Below, piece by piece: positions 42,383 to 50,722 of a stretch of DNA of 50,722 nucleotides (the stretch's first letter is position 1; every line of letters starts with the position of its first letter). Both the position numbers and the translations under genes were made by a program. This stretch comes from Bacteroidia bacterium (GTDB lineage: Bacteria; Bacteroidota; Bacteroidia; Cytophagales; Cyclobacteriaceae): assembly GCA_030425425.1 (NCBI GenBank), contig JAUIAO010000044.1:1-50722 (forward strand). Direction: 5' to 3'. The notes beneath the pieces were generated by a model, which did not search any database, was not told the DNA's origin, and saw only the letters and a list, made by a program, of their open reading frames with translations.

Positions 42383-43597
42383 CTTGTTGAACTTTGATTT
42401 CTCAAACTTCTCTTCAGCATAATCTCGTGTAATAACAATTTCTTCTATATTGTCAGAAGATGGAATTTCAAACATAGCATCTGTGATAATTGCCTCACAT
42501 ATAGATCTCAGACCTCTTGCTCCAAGTTTAAATTCCATTGCCTTATCAACAATGTAAATTAAAGCTTCATCATCCATGCTTAATTTCACGCCTTCCATCT
42601 CGAACAGCTTCACATACTGTTTGATCAGCGCATTTTTTGGTTCTGTTAGAATTCGAGTCAATGCCTCTGTATTCAGTGGATCCAAATGAGTCAGCACTGG
42701 TAATCTTCCTATTAATTCCGGAATCAAACCAAAACTCTTCAAATCTTGAGCAGTGATATATTGCAATAGATTTTCTTTGTCAATTGATTCGATACTAAAA
42801 TCATCATTGCTGGCAAAACCTATCGGACGAGTATTCAGTCTGGTAGCGATATGTCTTTCAATACCATCAAATGCTCCACCACAGATAAATAAGATGTTTT
42901 CTGTGTTTACAGTGATCATCTTCTGGTCCGGGTGCTTACGTCCACCTTGTGGTGGTACATTGACTGAAGTGCCTTCAAGTAATTTTAGCAATGCCTGCTG
43001 CACGCCTTCACCACTTACATCTCGAGTAATAGAAGGATTGTCAGATTTCCTGGCAATTTTATCAAGCTCATCTATGTATACGATCCCTCTTTCTGCTGCT
43101 TCTACTTCATAGTTGGCAGCTTGCAATAATCGTGTGAGTATACTTTCTACATCTTCACCCACATATCCTGCCTCAGTTAATACTGTAGCATCAGCAATAC
43201 AAAATGGCACCTGAAGTATTTTGGCAAGCGTTCGCGCCAGATATGTCTTTCCCGTACCAGTCTGACCAGCCATAATGATATTGGATTTTTCGATTACCAC
43301 ATCATCTTTAGTCTGAGTCTGCATCAACCGCTTATAGTGATTGTAAACAGCCACTGAGATATATTTCTTAGCTTCATCCTGGCCAATTACAAACTCATCG
43401 AGATGAGATTTCATCTCTGTTGGCTTTATTAGATTGAACTTAGGACTTTCAGAGTTGCTCTTTGTTTTAAGTTCTTCATTGAGGATTTGCTGAGCCTGAG
43501 TAATACACTTATCACATATGTGAGCGTGTATACCCGAGATCATAAGATCTACATCTTTTTTATTCCTGCCACAAAAACTACAAGTTACCTGTGCCAT
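42368..43597 (-). CDS. clpX: ClpX, ATPase subunit of Clp protease
   Basis: A 409-residue AAA+ unfoldase that feeds substrates to ClpP. The N-terminal zinc-binding domain has Cys6, Cys9, Cys28 and Cys31. Walker A GQTGTGKT is at 111-118, Walker [10 protein letters not shown] at about 172-180, and the pore loop GYVGEDV is at 144-150. The IGF-type loop that docks to ClpP is less clear (RPIGFASND). Its start codon overlaps the clpP stop by 1 bp, so translation is coupled. Confidence 0.97.
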   Translation of the reverse strand: MAQVTCSFCGRNKKDVDLMISGIHAHICDKCITQAQQILNEELKTKSNSESPKFNLIKPTEMKSHLDEFVIGQDEAKKYISVAVYNHYKRLMQTQTKDDVVIEKSNIIMAGQTGTGKTYLARTLAKILQVPFCIADATVLTEAGYVGEDVESILTRLLQAANYEVEAAERGIVYIDELDKIARKSDNPSITRDVSGEGVQQALLKLLEGTSVNVPPQGGRKHPDQKMITVNTENILFICGGAFDGIERHIATRLNTRPIGFASNDDFSIESIDKENLLQYITAQDLKSFGLIPELIGRLPVLTHLDPLNTEALTRILTEPKNALIKQYVKLFEMEGVKLSMDDEALIYIVDKAMEFKLGARGLRSICEAIITDAMFEIPSSDNIEEIVITRDYAEEKFEKSKFNKLRAA

Positions 43598-44274
43598 TAA
43601 TTTTTTGGGTTTCTTTCTAATACTTCGTCTATTAGGCCATATTCTTTGGCTTCAGACGCTCTCATCCAGTAATCCCTGTCTGAGTCTCTTTCTATTTCTT
43701 CATACGTTTTGCCAGTATGGTTGGCGAGAATAGAGTAAAGATCTTTTCGGAGTTCCTGCATTTGTTTTAAGGTAATTTCCATGTCTCTAGACTGACCTTG
43801 CATACCTCCACTTGGCTGGTGGATCATAATTCTTGCATGAGGCAGAGCAGATCTTTTCCCTTTTACACCTCCGGCCATTAGCACTGCACCCATTGATGCT
43901 GCCATACCTGTACAAATCGTTGCTACATCCGGGCTTACATATTGCATGGTGTCATACATTCCTAAACCTGCGTATACAGATCCTCCTGGGCTATTGATAT
44001 ACAACAAAATGTCTTTCTTTGAATCTACAGATTCCAGAAACAATAGTTGTGCAGTAATAATATTCGCGATATTTTCCTCCACTTGCATGCCTAGAAAGAT
44101 AATCCTATCCATGATTAGTCTGGAAAAAACATCTATTTCTGCAAATCTCGTTGGCCTTTCTTCTATCACCGAGCGAGTCATATTCTCTACTCTGTTTGCG
44201 TACGAATCAAATGTTAATCCATTGATTCCCTGGCCTTTTACTGCAAATTTTCTAAACTCTTCTTTGTTGATCAT
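43597..44274 (-). CDS. clpP: ClpP, proteolytic subunit
   Basis: A 225-residue serine protease that assembles with ClpX. The catalytic triad is visible as Ser127 (GMAASMGA), His152 (MIHQPSGG) and Asp201 (ERDSDRDYW), with the usual spacing of 25 and 49 residues. The N-terminal about 30 residues may be a processed propeptide. It forms an operon with clpX, and a terminator separates it from tig upstream. Confidence 0.97.
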   Translation of the reverse strand: MINKEEFRKFAVKGQGINGLTFDSYANRVENMTRSVIEERPTRFAEIDVFSRLIMDRIIFLGMQVEENIANIITAQLLFLESVDSKKDILLYINSPGGSVYAGLGMYDTMQYVSPDVATICTGMAASMGAVLMAGGVKGKRSALPHARIMIHQPSGGMQGQSRDMEITLKQMQELRKDLYSILANHTGKTYEEIERDSDRDYWMRASEAKEYGLIDEVLERNPKN

Positions 44275-44296
44275 GATCCAATATAACTTAACTAAG

Positions 44297-44304
44297 CAAA
44301 AATA
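44297..44304 (-). promoter_or_regulatory. Possible clpPX promoter -7 element
   Basis: TATTTTTG on the minus strand matches TAnnTTTG, 22 nt upstream of the clpP ATG, but the -33 position falls in the tig terminator and has no TTTG. Confidence 0.35.
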
Positions 44305-44333
44305 AAAAAAGTCCTTATTAGTTAAGGACTTTT
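44304..44333 (-). terminator. Intrinsic terminator between tig and clpP
   Basis: GTCCTTA (44311-44317) and TAAGGAC (44323-44329) with A/T pairs outside; on the minus strand a long T run follows the stem. It lets tig and clpPX be transcribed separately. Confidence 0.85.
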
Positions 44334-44363
44334 ACTTAACCCCAATTCGGGACAGTTAGTTTC

Positions 44364-45686
44364 TTAAAGTTTGCGGAAATCGTCTATAGATACCTTTTTC
44401 TCCTTTACAGATACATTTTCCTTTACATAGTCAAGTACTTTTTTGTTTTGTACCTGATTATATACTTTCATATAGTTGTCACCATTCTCTGCTTGCAAGT
44501 AATTCTGTGCAAACATATCCATCTGATCTTCCAATTGTCCCATCATTCCTGCCTGGCCAAATTGCTGACGGATCAACGCTTTTGCTTCTTCTACCACTTC
44601 ATCATTTTCAACCTTAAATTCCTGTTCTTTGATGATTTTATTTCTGATCAGCGACCATTTAAGCTCTTTTGAATAAGCTTCGTATTCTTTGGTAAGAATG
44701 TCCGGTGTGATTTCTTTGTTTGTAGCCATCAACCACTCTTTCAAGAATTCATCCGGTAATGTGATGTCCGCTTTTTCGATTAAAAGTTCTTTCAGTTTGA
44801 ATTCGAAGAATTGCTCTTCTTCATTCTCAAAATTCTTGCTTACAGATTCTTTAACCTTTTCATCAAACTCCTCTCTTGACTTGACAGTTTCCGGACCAAA
44901 GGTTTTATCAAATAATTCTTGATTAATTTCGGCAGGAACAGTTCTGTTTATTCCCTTTACTACAAAAGTCATTTTCCCCTTATATGACTCGAAATCATCA
45001 TGAGACATATCAATCTGGTGATGTAGTTTATGAGAATCTTCATACAGTTTTTTAGGATCAAACTCTACTTCATCATCCACTTTCACACCAGTAAATTTCT
45101 TTACAGCAGCTTTTTGTAGCTCAGTCATATCAATGCTGATTTCTTTCTCTTCAAAACCTTCAGTTTGGGTCTTGATGTTACCGTAAAGCGTATCTTTTAC
45201 TTCAGAAACTTCCGGAGTGGTCATTTCACCAAATTGACGTTGAATGTTCTCGATGGTTTCATTCATTACCTTCTCGTCAATTTTGATTTGATTTTTGTCG
45301 ATTTTCAATTTTTTGTCAATCGCCAAATCAAATTCTTCTGCAAAACCAACCTTATAACTAAACTCAAAGTCTTTCTGAGTGTCGAGATTCAGGCTATCGA
45401 ACCCATCCTGTGGCATAGGTTCGCCCAGAAACAAGAGGTCGCTTTCTCTTAGATAACCATTCAATTTGTCAGAAAGCAACTTATTCAGTTCTTCCAAAAG
45501 AATAGAATCTCCGTACAATTTCTTGATCATCCCAACAGGCACTTTACCAGGTCGGAAGCCCTTGATGTTGGCCTTCTTACTGTAGTCTTTGATCTTTTCT
45601 GTTACGCCTGGTTGGTAATCATCTTCCTTTAAATTAATTTTAATTAAGGCTTCTGTACTGTTGATTTTGTCAAGTGTGATTTCCAA
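44364..45686 (-). CDS. tig: Trigger factor
   Basis: A 440-residue ribosome-bound chaperone. The N-terminal domain has the ribosome-docking motif GFRPGKVP (43-50). The middle domain, normally a FKBP-type prolyl isomerase, is poorly conserved here (about 150-240) and lacks recognisable FKBP active-site residues, as is common in Bacteroidota. The helical C-terminal domain follows. The start is TTG at 45686; codons just upstream contain no ATG and the family begins here. Order tig, clpP, clpX is widely conserved. Confidence 0.95.
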   Translation of the reverse strand: MEITLDKINSTEALIKINLKEDDYQPGVTEKIKDYSKKANIKGFRPGKVPVGMIKKLYGDSILLEELNKLLSDKLNGYLRESDLLFLGEPMPQDGFDSLNLDTQKDFEFSYKVGFAEEFDLAIDKKLKIDKNQIKIDEKVMNETIENIQRQFGEMTTPEVSEVKDTLYGNIKTQTEGFEEKEISIDMTELQKAAVKKFTGVKVDDEVEFDPKKLYEDSHKLHHQIDMSHDDFESYKGKMTFVVKGINRTVPAEINQELFDKTFGPETVKSREEFDEKVKESVSKNFENEEEQFFEFKLKELLIEKADITLPDEFLKEWLMATNKEITPDILTKEYEAYSKELKWSLIRNKIIKEQEFKVENDEVVEEAKALIRQQFGQAGMMGQLEDQMDMFAQNYLQAENGDNYMKVYNQVQNKKVLDYVKENVSVKEKKVSIDDFRKL

Positions 45687-45713
45687 TTTGGTAAGTATTA
45701 TAGTGCTAAAATT

Positions 45714-45775
45714 AAAAACCCTCTTTCTAATTCCTGGTCCAGATAACTATCAGGATCGGGATCGGAAAGAGGGTT
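45714..45775 (-). terminator. Terminator of the tRNA-Leu transcript
   Basis: AACCCTCTTTC (45717-45727) and GAAAGAGGGTT (45765-45775) pair over 11 bp; the loop can form an inner TCCTG / CAGGA hairpin. On the minus strand it ends in a T run, just downstream of the tRNA and upstream of tig. Confidence 0.8.
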
Positions 45776-45781
45776 GCTACT

Positions 45782-45866
45782 TGGTGCGGATGGAGGGACT
45801 CGAACCCCCATGCCTCGCGGCGCTAGATCCTAAGTCTAGTGCGTCTACCAATTTCGCCACATCCGC
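45782..45866 (-). tRNA. tRNA-Leu (anticodon UAG)
   Basis: The minus strand folds as a class II tRNA: acceptor GCGGATG / CATCCGC, D arm with GGTAGACGC, anticodon stem CTAGA / TCTAG with loop CTTAGGA (anticodon TAG), long variable arm around CGCCGCGAGGC, and T arm GGGGGTTCGAGTCCCTC. The discriminator A and CCA are encoded (CCA at 45782-45784). It reads CUA and other CUN leucine codons. It has its own promoter and terminator. Confidence 0.97.
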
Positions 45867-45881
45867 TAAAATTTCGGAGTG

Positions 45882-45911
45882 CAAAGATATGTAAAAGTTT
45901 ATATTCGCAAA
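45882..45911 (-). promoter_or_regulatory. tRNA-Leu promoter
   Basis: On the minus strand TTTG (plus CAAA 45908-45911), 18 nt, TATCTTTG (plus 45882-45889): a perfect match to the Bacteroidota consensus, ending 16 bp before the mature tRNA. Confidence 0.8.
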
Positions 45912-45936
45912 GCTCAACTATAAAAATATTTGATTA

Positions 45937-48144
45937 ATGATTGAAGTTGATATTGAGGAAGAGAAAAAAGAGATAATCAGACGCTATAGACGATTATTAA
46001 GATATGCAAAACCAATCTTAAAAGATGGGGATGCGAAAATTATCAAACGGGCTTTTAACCTTTCGATGGATGCGCATAAAGATATGCGGAGAAAATCCGG
46101 TGAACCGTACATTTTTCATCCAATTGAAGTGGCCCAGATCTGTGTAACAGAAATTGGGCTTGGTACCACGTCTATAGTTTCGGCTTTGCTGCATGACGTA
46201 GTTGAGGATACTGAGATCAGTCTGGATGAAATTGAAAGAAGATTCGGAACTAAAGTGGCTCGAATTATAGACGGGCTTACAAAAATCTCAGGAGTATTTG
46301 AGCAAGGGAGCTCACAGCAGGCGGAGAACTTCAGGAAAATGCTGCTCACGTTATCTGATGATGTTCGGGTGATTCTGATTAAGCTAGCGGATAGATTGCA
46401 TAATATGAGAACACTTGGGAGTATGCCCAGGGATAAGCAATTGAAGATTGCCAATGAGACCATATACCTATACGCTCCGCTGGCACATAGGCTCGGACTT
46501 TATGCTATTAAGTCTGAGTTGGAAGATCTTTATTTAAAATATACGGATCGTGATGCTTACAATCACATTGCACTAAATATCAATTCTACCAAGGACGCGC
46601 GGAATAAATTCATTCGTAATTTCATTAAGCCAATTAGAGATGTTTTGAATGAGCAACCGTTTCGTTACGAGATTAAAGGTCGGCCAAAATCTATACATAG
46701 CATACATAACAAGATGAGAAAGCAGAATGTACCCTTCGAAGAGGTGTACGATTTGTTTGCTATCAGAATTATTGTCGACACTGATCTTGCGAATGAAAAA
46801 GCGGCATGCTGGCAGGTTTATTCTATTGTAACTGACTATTATCAACCAAACCCAGACCGACTCAGAGATTGGATTAGTATCCCGAAAGCAAATGGCTATG
46901 AGTCTCTACATACTACGGTGATGAGTGGCAGAGGACAGTGGGTGGAAGTGCAGATCAGAACCAGGCGTATGGATGAAATAGCGGAGAAGGGTTATGCAGC
47001 TCATTGGAAGTATAAGGAAAGCAAAAACTCGGACGCTGATAAAGGCCTCGAAATGTGGATAGGGAAGGTTCGAGAAATTCTGGAACAAAATGATTCTACG
47101 GCCATCGAGTTTGTAGATGATTTTAGATCCAGCCTTTTTCAGGATGAAGTTTTCACCTTCACGCCTAAAGGAGACTTGCGAACTCTCCCTCACGGAGCTA
47201 CTGCTCTGGACTTTGCGTTTGACATTCATTCAGAAGTTGGAGCGCACTGTCTGGGCGCCAAGGTAAATCAGAAGCTGGTTCCTTTAAACTACGTATTGAA
47301 AAATGGAGATCAGGTAGAAATTCTCACTTCTAAGAAGCAGAAACCAAACGAAGACTGGTTGAATTTTGTGGTTTCTTCCAAAGCGAAATCCAGAATCAAG
47401 GATTCTTTAAAAGAGGAAAAGAAACAATTCATTGCAGAAGGGAGAGAAATAGTTAGGAGAAAACTAAAGCAGCTGAAAATTGATTTTTCACAAGAAGCAT
47501 TGGAGCAGCTGGTAGACTTTTTTAATATGAAGACCCCTTCCGAGCTTATGTATCAAATCGGGAAAGGGAAGATTGATCATAATCAGATCAAAAAATTCAA
47601 TGATAAAAAGGAAAAGGAAGTAGAACACAAATACAAAAGGGTGAGAGACCCGAAGGCCATGCAGACACAGATCAAGAAAGTCCGGGAGGAGAACCTGGAT
47701 TTGCTGTTGATCGGTGAAGATATGGATGTGATAGATTATAAATTTGCAAAATGCTGCAATCCCATTCCGGGAGATGATGTGTTCGGCTTTGTAACAATAA
47801 ACGATGGAATCAAAATCCACAGGACTACCTGCCCTAATGCAGCGGAGCTGTTGTCCAACTACGGGTATCGTGTTGTGAAGGCTAAATGGACGTCAAGTCA
47901 GGATAAAGCATTTGTTGCCATTCTAAAAATCATAGGCACAGACAGAATTGGCCTGATCAATGATGTTACAAATGTGATTTCTAGTGAAAATCAGGTGAAT
48001 ATGAGATCCATAACAGTCAATACCGAAGGGGGTATTTTTGAAGGTGAAATACAACTATATGTAACCGACACAAACCATGTAGACTACCTGATTTCTAATT
48101 TGGAGAATGTAACAGGGGTCGTTTCTGTTTCTCGTGACAGTTAA
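45937..48144 (+). CDS. RelA/SpoT-type (p)ppGpp synthetase/hydrolase
   Basis: A 735-residue bifunctional stringent-response enzyme. The HD hydrolase domain is intact with H61, H86-D87 and D152 ([31 protein letters not shown]). The synthetase domain has [24 protein letters not shown] and the substrate-binding [22 protein letters not shown] at about 404-464 ([18 protein letters not shown]), a zinc-finger or CC region near 600 (CCNPIPGDD) and a C-terminal ACT domain follow. Because the HD residues are intact it can probably both make and degrade (p)ppGpp. Confidence 0.96.
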   Translation: MIEVDIEEEKKEIIRRYRRLLRYAKPILKDGDAKIIKRAFNLSMDAHKDMRRKSGEPYIFHPIEVAQICVTEIGLGTTSIVSALLHDVVEDTEISLDEIERRFGTKVARIIDGLTKISGVFEQGSSQQAENFRKMLLTLSDDVRVILIKLADRLHNMRTLGSMPRDKQLKIANETIYLYAPLAHRLGLYAIKSELEDLYLKYTDRDAYNHIALNINSTKDARNKFIRNFIKPIRDVLNEQPFRYEIKGRPKSIHSIHNKMRKQNVPFEEVYDLFAIRIIVDTDLANEKAACWQVYSIVTDYYQPNPDRLRDWISIPKANGYESLHTTVMSGRGQWVEVQIRTRRMDEIAEKGYAAHWKYKESKNSDADKGLEMWIGKVREILEQNDSTAIEFVDDFRSSLFQDEVFTFTPKGDLRTLPHGATALDFAFDIHSEVGAHCLGAKVNQKLVPLNYVLKNGDQVEILTSKKQKPNEDWLNFVVSSKAKSRIKDSLKEEKKQFIAEGREIVRRKLKQLKIDFSQEALEQLVDFFNMKTPSELMYQIGKGKIDHNQIKKFNDKKEKEVEHKYKRVRDPKAMQTQIKKVREENLDLLLIGEDMDVIDYKFAKCCNPIPGDDVFGFVTINDGIKIHRTTCPNAAELLSNYGYRVVKAKWTSSQDKAFVAILKIIGTDRIGLINDVTNVISSENQVNMRSITVNTEGGIFEGEIQLYVTDTNHVDYLISNLENVTGVVSVSRDS

Positions 48145-48162
48145 TAAAGCTAAGAGAAGCAC

Positions 48163-48170
48163 TATATTTG
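48163..48170 (+). promoter_or_regulatory. Probable fur promoter -7 element
   Basis: TATATTTG matches TAnnTTTG exactly; the -33 is weak. A transcript start about 6 nt downstream would leave only the GTG at 48192 as start codon, not the TTG at 48168, which lies within the promoter. Confidence 0.45.
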
Positions 48171-48191
48171 CTTCCATTTAAAGTTACAGTA

Positions 48192-48650
48192 GTGATTGTA
48201 TTTGAGGAGGTAAAGAACATTTTCACCAGGTATTTAGAGCAAAAAGCTTTGCGGAAAACTCCAGAGCGTTATGCGATTTTGGAAGAAATCTATTCTCGTG
48301 ATGGTCATTTTGACGTGGAGTCCCTTTACGTTAGTATGAAGGATAAGAACTATAGGGTCAGTAGAGCTACTGTTTACAATACATTGGATCTTTTAGTTGA
48401 ATGCGATTTAGTCACTAAACATCAGTTTGGTCAAAACCTCGCTCAGTATGAAAAGGCTCATGGCTACAGACAGCATGATCATCTGATCTGCACAGATTGT
48501 AATAAAGTGGTCGAGTTTTGTGACCCCAGAATTCAAAACATTCAGAATACTGTCGGAGAGCTGTTAAAGTTTAATATCATCAGTCATTCCCTCATATTAC
48601 ATGGTAAATGTCTCAAAGAGAATTGCGAGAATAAATTGAAAACGAAATGA
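48192..48650 (+). CDS. Fur-family transcriptional regulator
   Basis: A 152-residue metal-dependent regulator. The winged helix contains [14 protein letters not shown] and [19 protein letters not shown] (recognition helix). The metal-sensing HDHLIC is at 95-100, and the structural zinc ligands are C100, C103 and, near the end, C140 and C145. It is closest to Fur rather than PerR or Zur, but the metal is not certain. I place the start at GTG 48192. The last 4 bp overlap the STAS gene. Confidence 0.92.
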   Translation: MIVFEEVKNIFTRYLEQKALRKTPERYAILEEIYSRDGHFDVESLYVSMKDKNYRVSRATVYNTLDLLVECDLVTKHQFGQNLAQYEKAHGYRQHDHLICTDCNKVVEFCDPRIQNIQNTVGELLKFNIISHSLILHGKCLKENCENKLKTK

Positions 48651-48988
48651 AGTATAAGCATCATATAGAAGGAGCTAGATTAACATTAGAATTTGATGGA
48701 GATCTGATAGGGGAAAATAACGGACCCGAATTGATAGAGTTAATAAGTGAAGCAATCATGAAAGATGTGAAATATTGCTTCATAGATATCTCAGGTGTAA
48801 GATATATTAATAGTAGTGGGATAGGAGTGCTAATTACAATACTTACCAAATTCAGAAACAAGAACGGCGAATTATTTTTGATCAAACCTTCAGAACATGT
48901 CAAGAAGTTGTTGATCATTACCAAATTACACGCAATATTCAATATTGTAGAATCAAAAGAAGAAGCAATCAAAAAAATCGACAAATAA
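48647..48988 (+). CDS. STAS-domain protein, anti-sigma-factor antagonist type
   Basis: A 113-residue single STAS domain. The phosphorylation-site motif [10 protein letters not shown] places the candidate serine at Ser57 and resembles SpoIIAA/RsbV antagonists of serine kinase anti-sigma factors. No RsbW-type kinase or PP2C phosphatase is nearby, so its partner is unknown. It overlaps fur by 4 bp and ends 3 bp before purA, indicating tight coupling. Confidence 0.9.
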   Translation: MKYKHHIEGARLTLEFDGDLIGENNGPELIELISEAIMKDVKYCFIDISGVRYINSSGIGVLITILTKFRNKNGELFLIKPSEHVKKLLIITKLHAIFNIVESKEEAIKKIDK

Positions 48989-48991
48989 TTA

Positions 48992-50263
48992 ATGGCATCA
49001 GTAGATATACTTTTAGGTCTTCAGTGGGGAGATGAAGGAAAAGGAAAAGTGGTGGATTTTTTAGCACCTAAATACAATGTGGTAGCAAGATTTCAGGGTG
49101 GCCCCAATGCGGGACATACTTTGGAGTTTGATGGACATAAGCACGTGTTGCATCAGATTCCATCGGGTATTTTTCATGAAGGAATTCTCAATGTAATTGG
49201 TAATGGAGTCGTATTAGACCCGATTACTTTCAAGAGAGAAATTGATGGATTAGCTCCTTTTGATTTGGATCTCAAAAGACATTTGGTGATTTCTAACAAA
49301 ACCCAAATGATCATTCCAACTCATAGAATGTTGGATAAAGCCTATGAGTTAGCTAAAGGGGATAAGAAAATTGGATCTACACTCAGAGGTATTGGTCCTA
49401 CTTATCAGGATAAGGCTGCTAGAAAGGGATTGAGAATAGGAGATATTAATGAACCTGACTTTGATGAAAGGTATAATCAACTTCGAGACTTTCACCTCCA
49501 AATTTTAGAACGCTATAATTTTGAAGCAGAGCTGGATGAGGAGGAAAAGTTGTTTTTCGAAGCAATTGATATTGTGCGTGAGTTCGATATTCTGAGTACA
49601 GAGTATTTGATTAATGAAGCACTGATAGAAGGCCAGAGCGTCTTGGCAGAAGGAGCACAAGGGTCGTTGTTGGATATCGATTTTGGTAGCTATCCATTTG
49701 TGACAAGTAGCAATACCATTGCTGCAGGTGCTTGTACAGGTCTTGGAGTTGCTCCAAGAAGAATTGGTGAAGTTTACGGGATTTTCAAAGCGTATTGTAC
49801 CAGGGTTGGAAGCGGACCTTTCCCCACAGAGCTTTTTGGAGACAAAGGAGAGGAGCTTCGTAAGCTTGGAAATGAATTTGGAGCCACAACTGGTCGGCCA
49901 AGGAGATGTGGTTGGTTAGATCTTCCTGCATTAAATTATGCTGCGATGCTCAATGGTGTCACCCAGCTTTTCATGATGAAAGCTGATGTGCTCGCTGATA
50001 TGGATGAAATAAACATCTGTAACGGATACAAAATTGGTGAGAAAGAGACCAATGAGCTACCTCTATATTTGGATACAGACAATCTCGGGTTAATGTTCGA
50101 TACTTTCAGTGGTTGGGAGAATGATAAGGTTAAGAGTTTTGAAAACCTTCCTGAATCACTGGATAAGTATGTGAAATACATAGAAGAGCACACCAAAACT
50201 CCGATTTCTTTGATTTCAGTAGGTCCGGATAGAACCCAAACCTTGCTGAAAGAAAATTTTTAA
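48992..50263 (+). CDS. purA: Adenylosuccinate synthetase
   Basis: A 423-residue GTP-dependent enzyme joining IMP and aspartate, first step of AMP synthesis. Motifs: QWGDEGKGKVVD (P-loop-like, residues 11-22), PNAGHTL with catalytic His, IGPTYQDKAARKGLRIGD, and the signature ATTGRPRRCGWLDLPALNYA. Length is normal. (p)ppGpp is known to inhibit PurA, which makes its place behind the stringent-response gene notable. Confidence 0.98.
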   Translation: MASVDILLGLQWGDEGKGKVVDFLAPKYNVVARFQGGPNAGHTLEFDGHKHVLHQIPSGIFHEGILNVIGNGVVLDPITFKREIDGLAPFDLDLKRHLVISNKTQMIIPTHRMLDKAYELAKGDKKIGSTLRGIGPTYQDKAARKGLRIGDINEPDFDERYNQLRDFHLQILERYNFEAELDEEEKLFFEAIDIVREFDILSTEYLINEALIEGQSVLAEGAQGSLLDIDFGSYPFVTSSNTIAAGACTGLGVAPRRIGEVYGIFKAYCTRVGSGPFPTELFGDKGEELRKLGNEFGATTGRPRRCGWLDLPALNYAAMLNGVTQLFMMKADVLADMDEINICNGYKIGEKETNELPLYLDTDNLGLMFDTFSGWENDKVKSFENLPESLDKYVKYIEEHTKTPISLISVGPDRTQTLLKENF

Positions 50264-50270
50264 GATTAAT

Positions 50271-50295
50271 TTCTCCCGGGCTTGTTTCGGGAGAA
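50271..50295 (+). terminator. Terminator-like hairpin after purA
   Basis: TTCTCCCG (50271-50278) and CGGGAGAA (50288-50295), 8-bp perfect stem with a 9-nt loop. The downstream T run is short (TCTATTTTA), so efficiency is uncertain. Confidence 0.65.
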
Positions 50296-50305
50296 TCTAT
50301 TTTAC

Positions 50306-50313
50306 TATCTTTG
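50306..50313 (+). promoter_or_regulatory. Promoter-like element P1
   Basis: TATCTTTG matches TAnnTTTG exactly. TTG occurs at 50282-50284 inside the purA terminator, spacing 21, which is slightly long. The sequence after it contains a GAGGATTTT / AAAATTCTC hairpin (50379-50398) but no ORF. Confidence 0.45.
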
Positions 50314-50473
50314 CCGTCCCATTCGCGGGAAGCGTGTGATGGGATAGGTTGAAATGCTGAGATAATGTGAGTGATGGTGAGGATTTTTCAAAATTCTCAT
50401 CGGGCTTTGAGGTTTGATTGGGGTATTGGTTTTAGACCAAATATTTTGTTAAATCTTGAGGTTATCTGAAGAG

Positions 50474-50497
50474 GAAAAAGACATCAAAATCTTTTTC
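50474..50497 (+). other. Perfect 8-bp hairpin between two promoter-like elements
   Basis: GAAAAAGA (50474-50481) and TCTTTTTC (50490-50497) form a stem with an 8-nt loop. No T run follows. It might end or process a transcript from P1. Confidence 0.35.
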
Positions 50498-50517
50498 AAA
50501 TAAATTTCCAGATTCAC

Positions 50518-50547
50518 TTGTTAATTAAAAAACATTATCTAATTTTG
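50518..50547 (+). promoter_or_regulatory. Promoter-like element P2, perhaps of an rRNA operon
   Basis: TTG at 50518-50520, 19 nt, TAATTTTG at 50540-50547: near-ideal consensus. It is followed by GCATCCGCTTTCAGGGATAG, by small hairpins including AGTCATT / AATGACT (50624-50645), and by no ORF to the window end. This looks like the leader of a stable RNA; in Bacteroidota such leaders precede 16S rRNA genes, but that gene is outside the window. Confidence 0.5.
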
Positions 50548-50722
50548 CATCCGCTTTCAGGGATAGAGCAGCAGAGAAAAAGAAAAAGAGGTTAAAACTC
50601 TTGGGAAATTGAAAGCGATAAAAAGTCATTTAAACGAGAATGACTAACAAATTACTGAGGAAATCAAGAGGGTATATCAGGAGTCACAACGACGACAAAG
50701 CCAAATGTTGACACTGATCCGA

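Noticed and set aside
48168-48191. Longer N-terminus for the Fur protein from a TTG at 48168
   Set aside because: The TTG lies within the TATATTTG promoter element and the added residues do not fit the family start.

Overview
The window looks like chromosomal DNA of a Bacteroidota bacterium, most likely order Cytophagales (inference). Signs are a SusC/SusD pair, two secreted proteins with T9SS-type C-terminal sorting domains, a PorE-like TPR/PD40/OmpA protein, a Bacteroidota-type LptD, poor Shine-Dalgarno sequences and several promoters of the form TTTG-N18-TAnnTTTG. Base composition is moderately AT-rich. Most of the window is conserved housekeeping gene content; no prophage, insertion sequence, CRISPR array or reverse transcriptase is visible.

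Layout. 1-2956: 3' end of proline dehydrogenase, a ParE-type toxin-antitoxin pair and lysS, read in line and closed by a bidirectional terminator. 3013-6955 (mostly minus): GNAT, TfoX-N protein, murI, a secreted thioredoxin-fold-like protein, a plus-strand hypothetical, yebC and a receiver-only response regulator. 7014-13300: lptD divergent from amidase, MCE protein and an acyl-CoA carboxylase beta subunit. 13452-19976: transglutaminase-like SirB1 protein, phosphopantetheinyl transferase, WD40 protein, DivIVA, folB, a small membrane protein, a truncated A-type iron-sulfur carrier, then DUF7935-like, YkvA, TIP30-like and dtd. 20160-25758: lepA, a four-helix-bundle cassette bordered by inverted arrays of 7-bp repeats, folD, queE and the PorE-like protein.

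26024-31418: SusC, SusD and a small lipoprotein, ending at a strong terminator. 31490-32086 has no intact gene. 32087-40288 is the accessory part: a minus-strand pair (TonB-C-like secreted protein and outer-membrane barrel) divergent from an arylsulfotransferase with a sorting domain, a 1353-residue BNR/sortilin-like secreted protein and a lipoprotein. 40295-45866: a C-terminally short hldD, lpxB, clpX, clpP, tig and tRNA-Leu(UAG). 45937-50263: relA/spoT, fur, a STAS protein and purA, tightly packed. The last 460 bases hold a purA terminator, two promoter-like elements and hairpins that may be the leader of an rRNA operon lying just beyond the window (inference).

Many genes serve the envelope: LptD, LpxB, HldD, MurI, amidase, MCE, OmpA and the surface and secreted proteins. 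The best candidates for something not well described are the heptad-flanked four-helix cassette (21954-22376), the A-type carrier without its C-terminal Cys pair, and the divergent secreted-protein cluster at 32087-40288.
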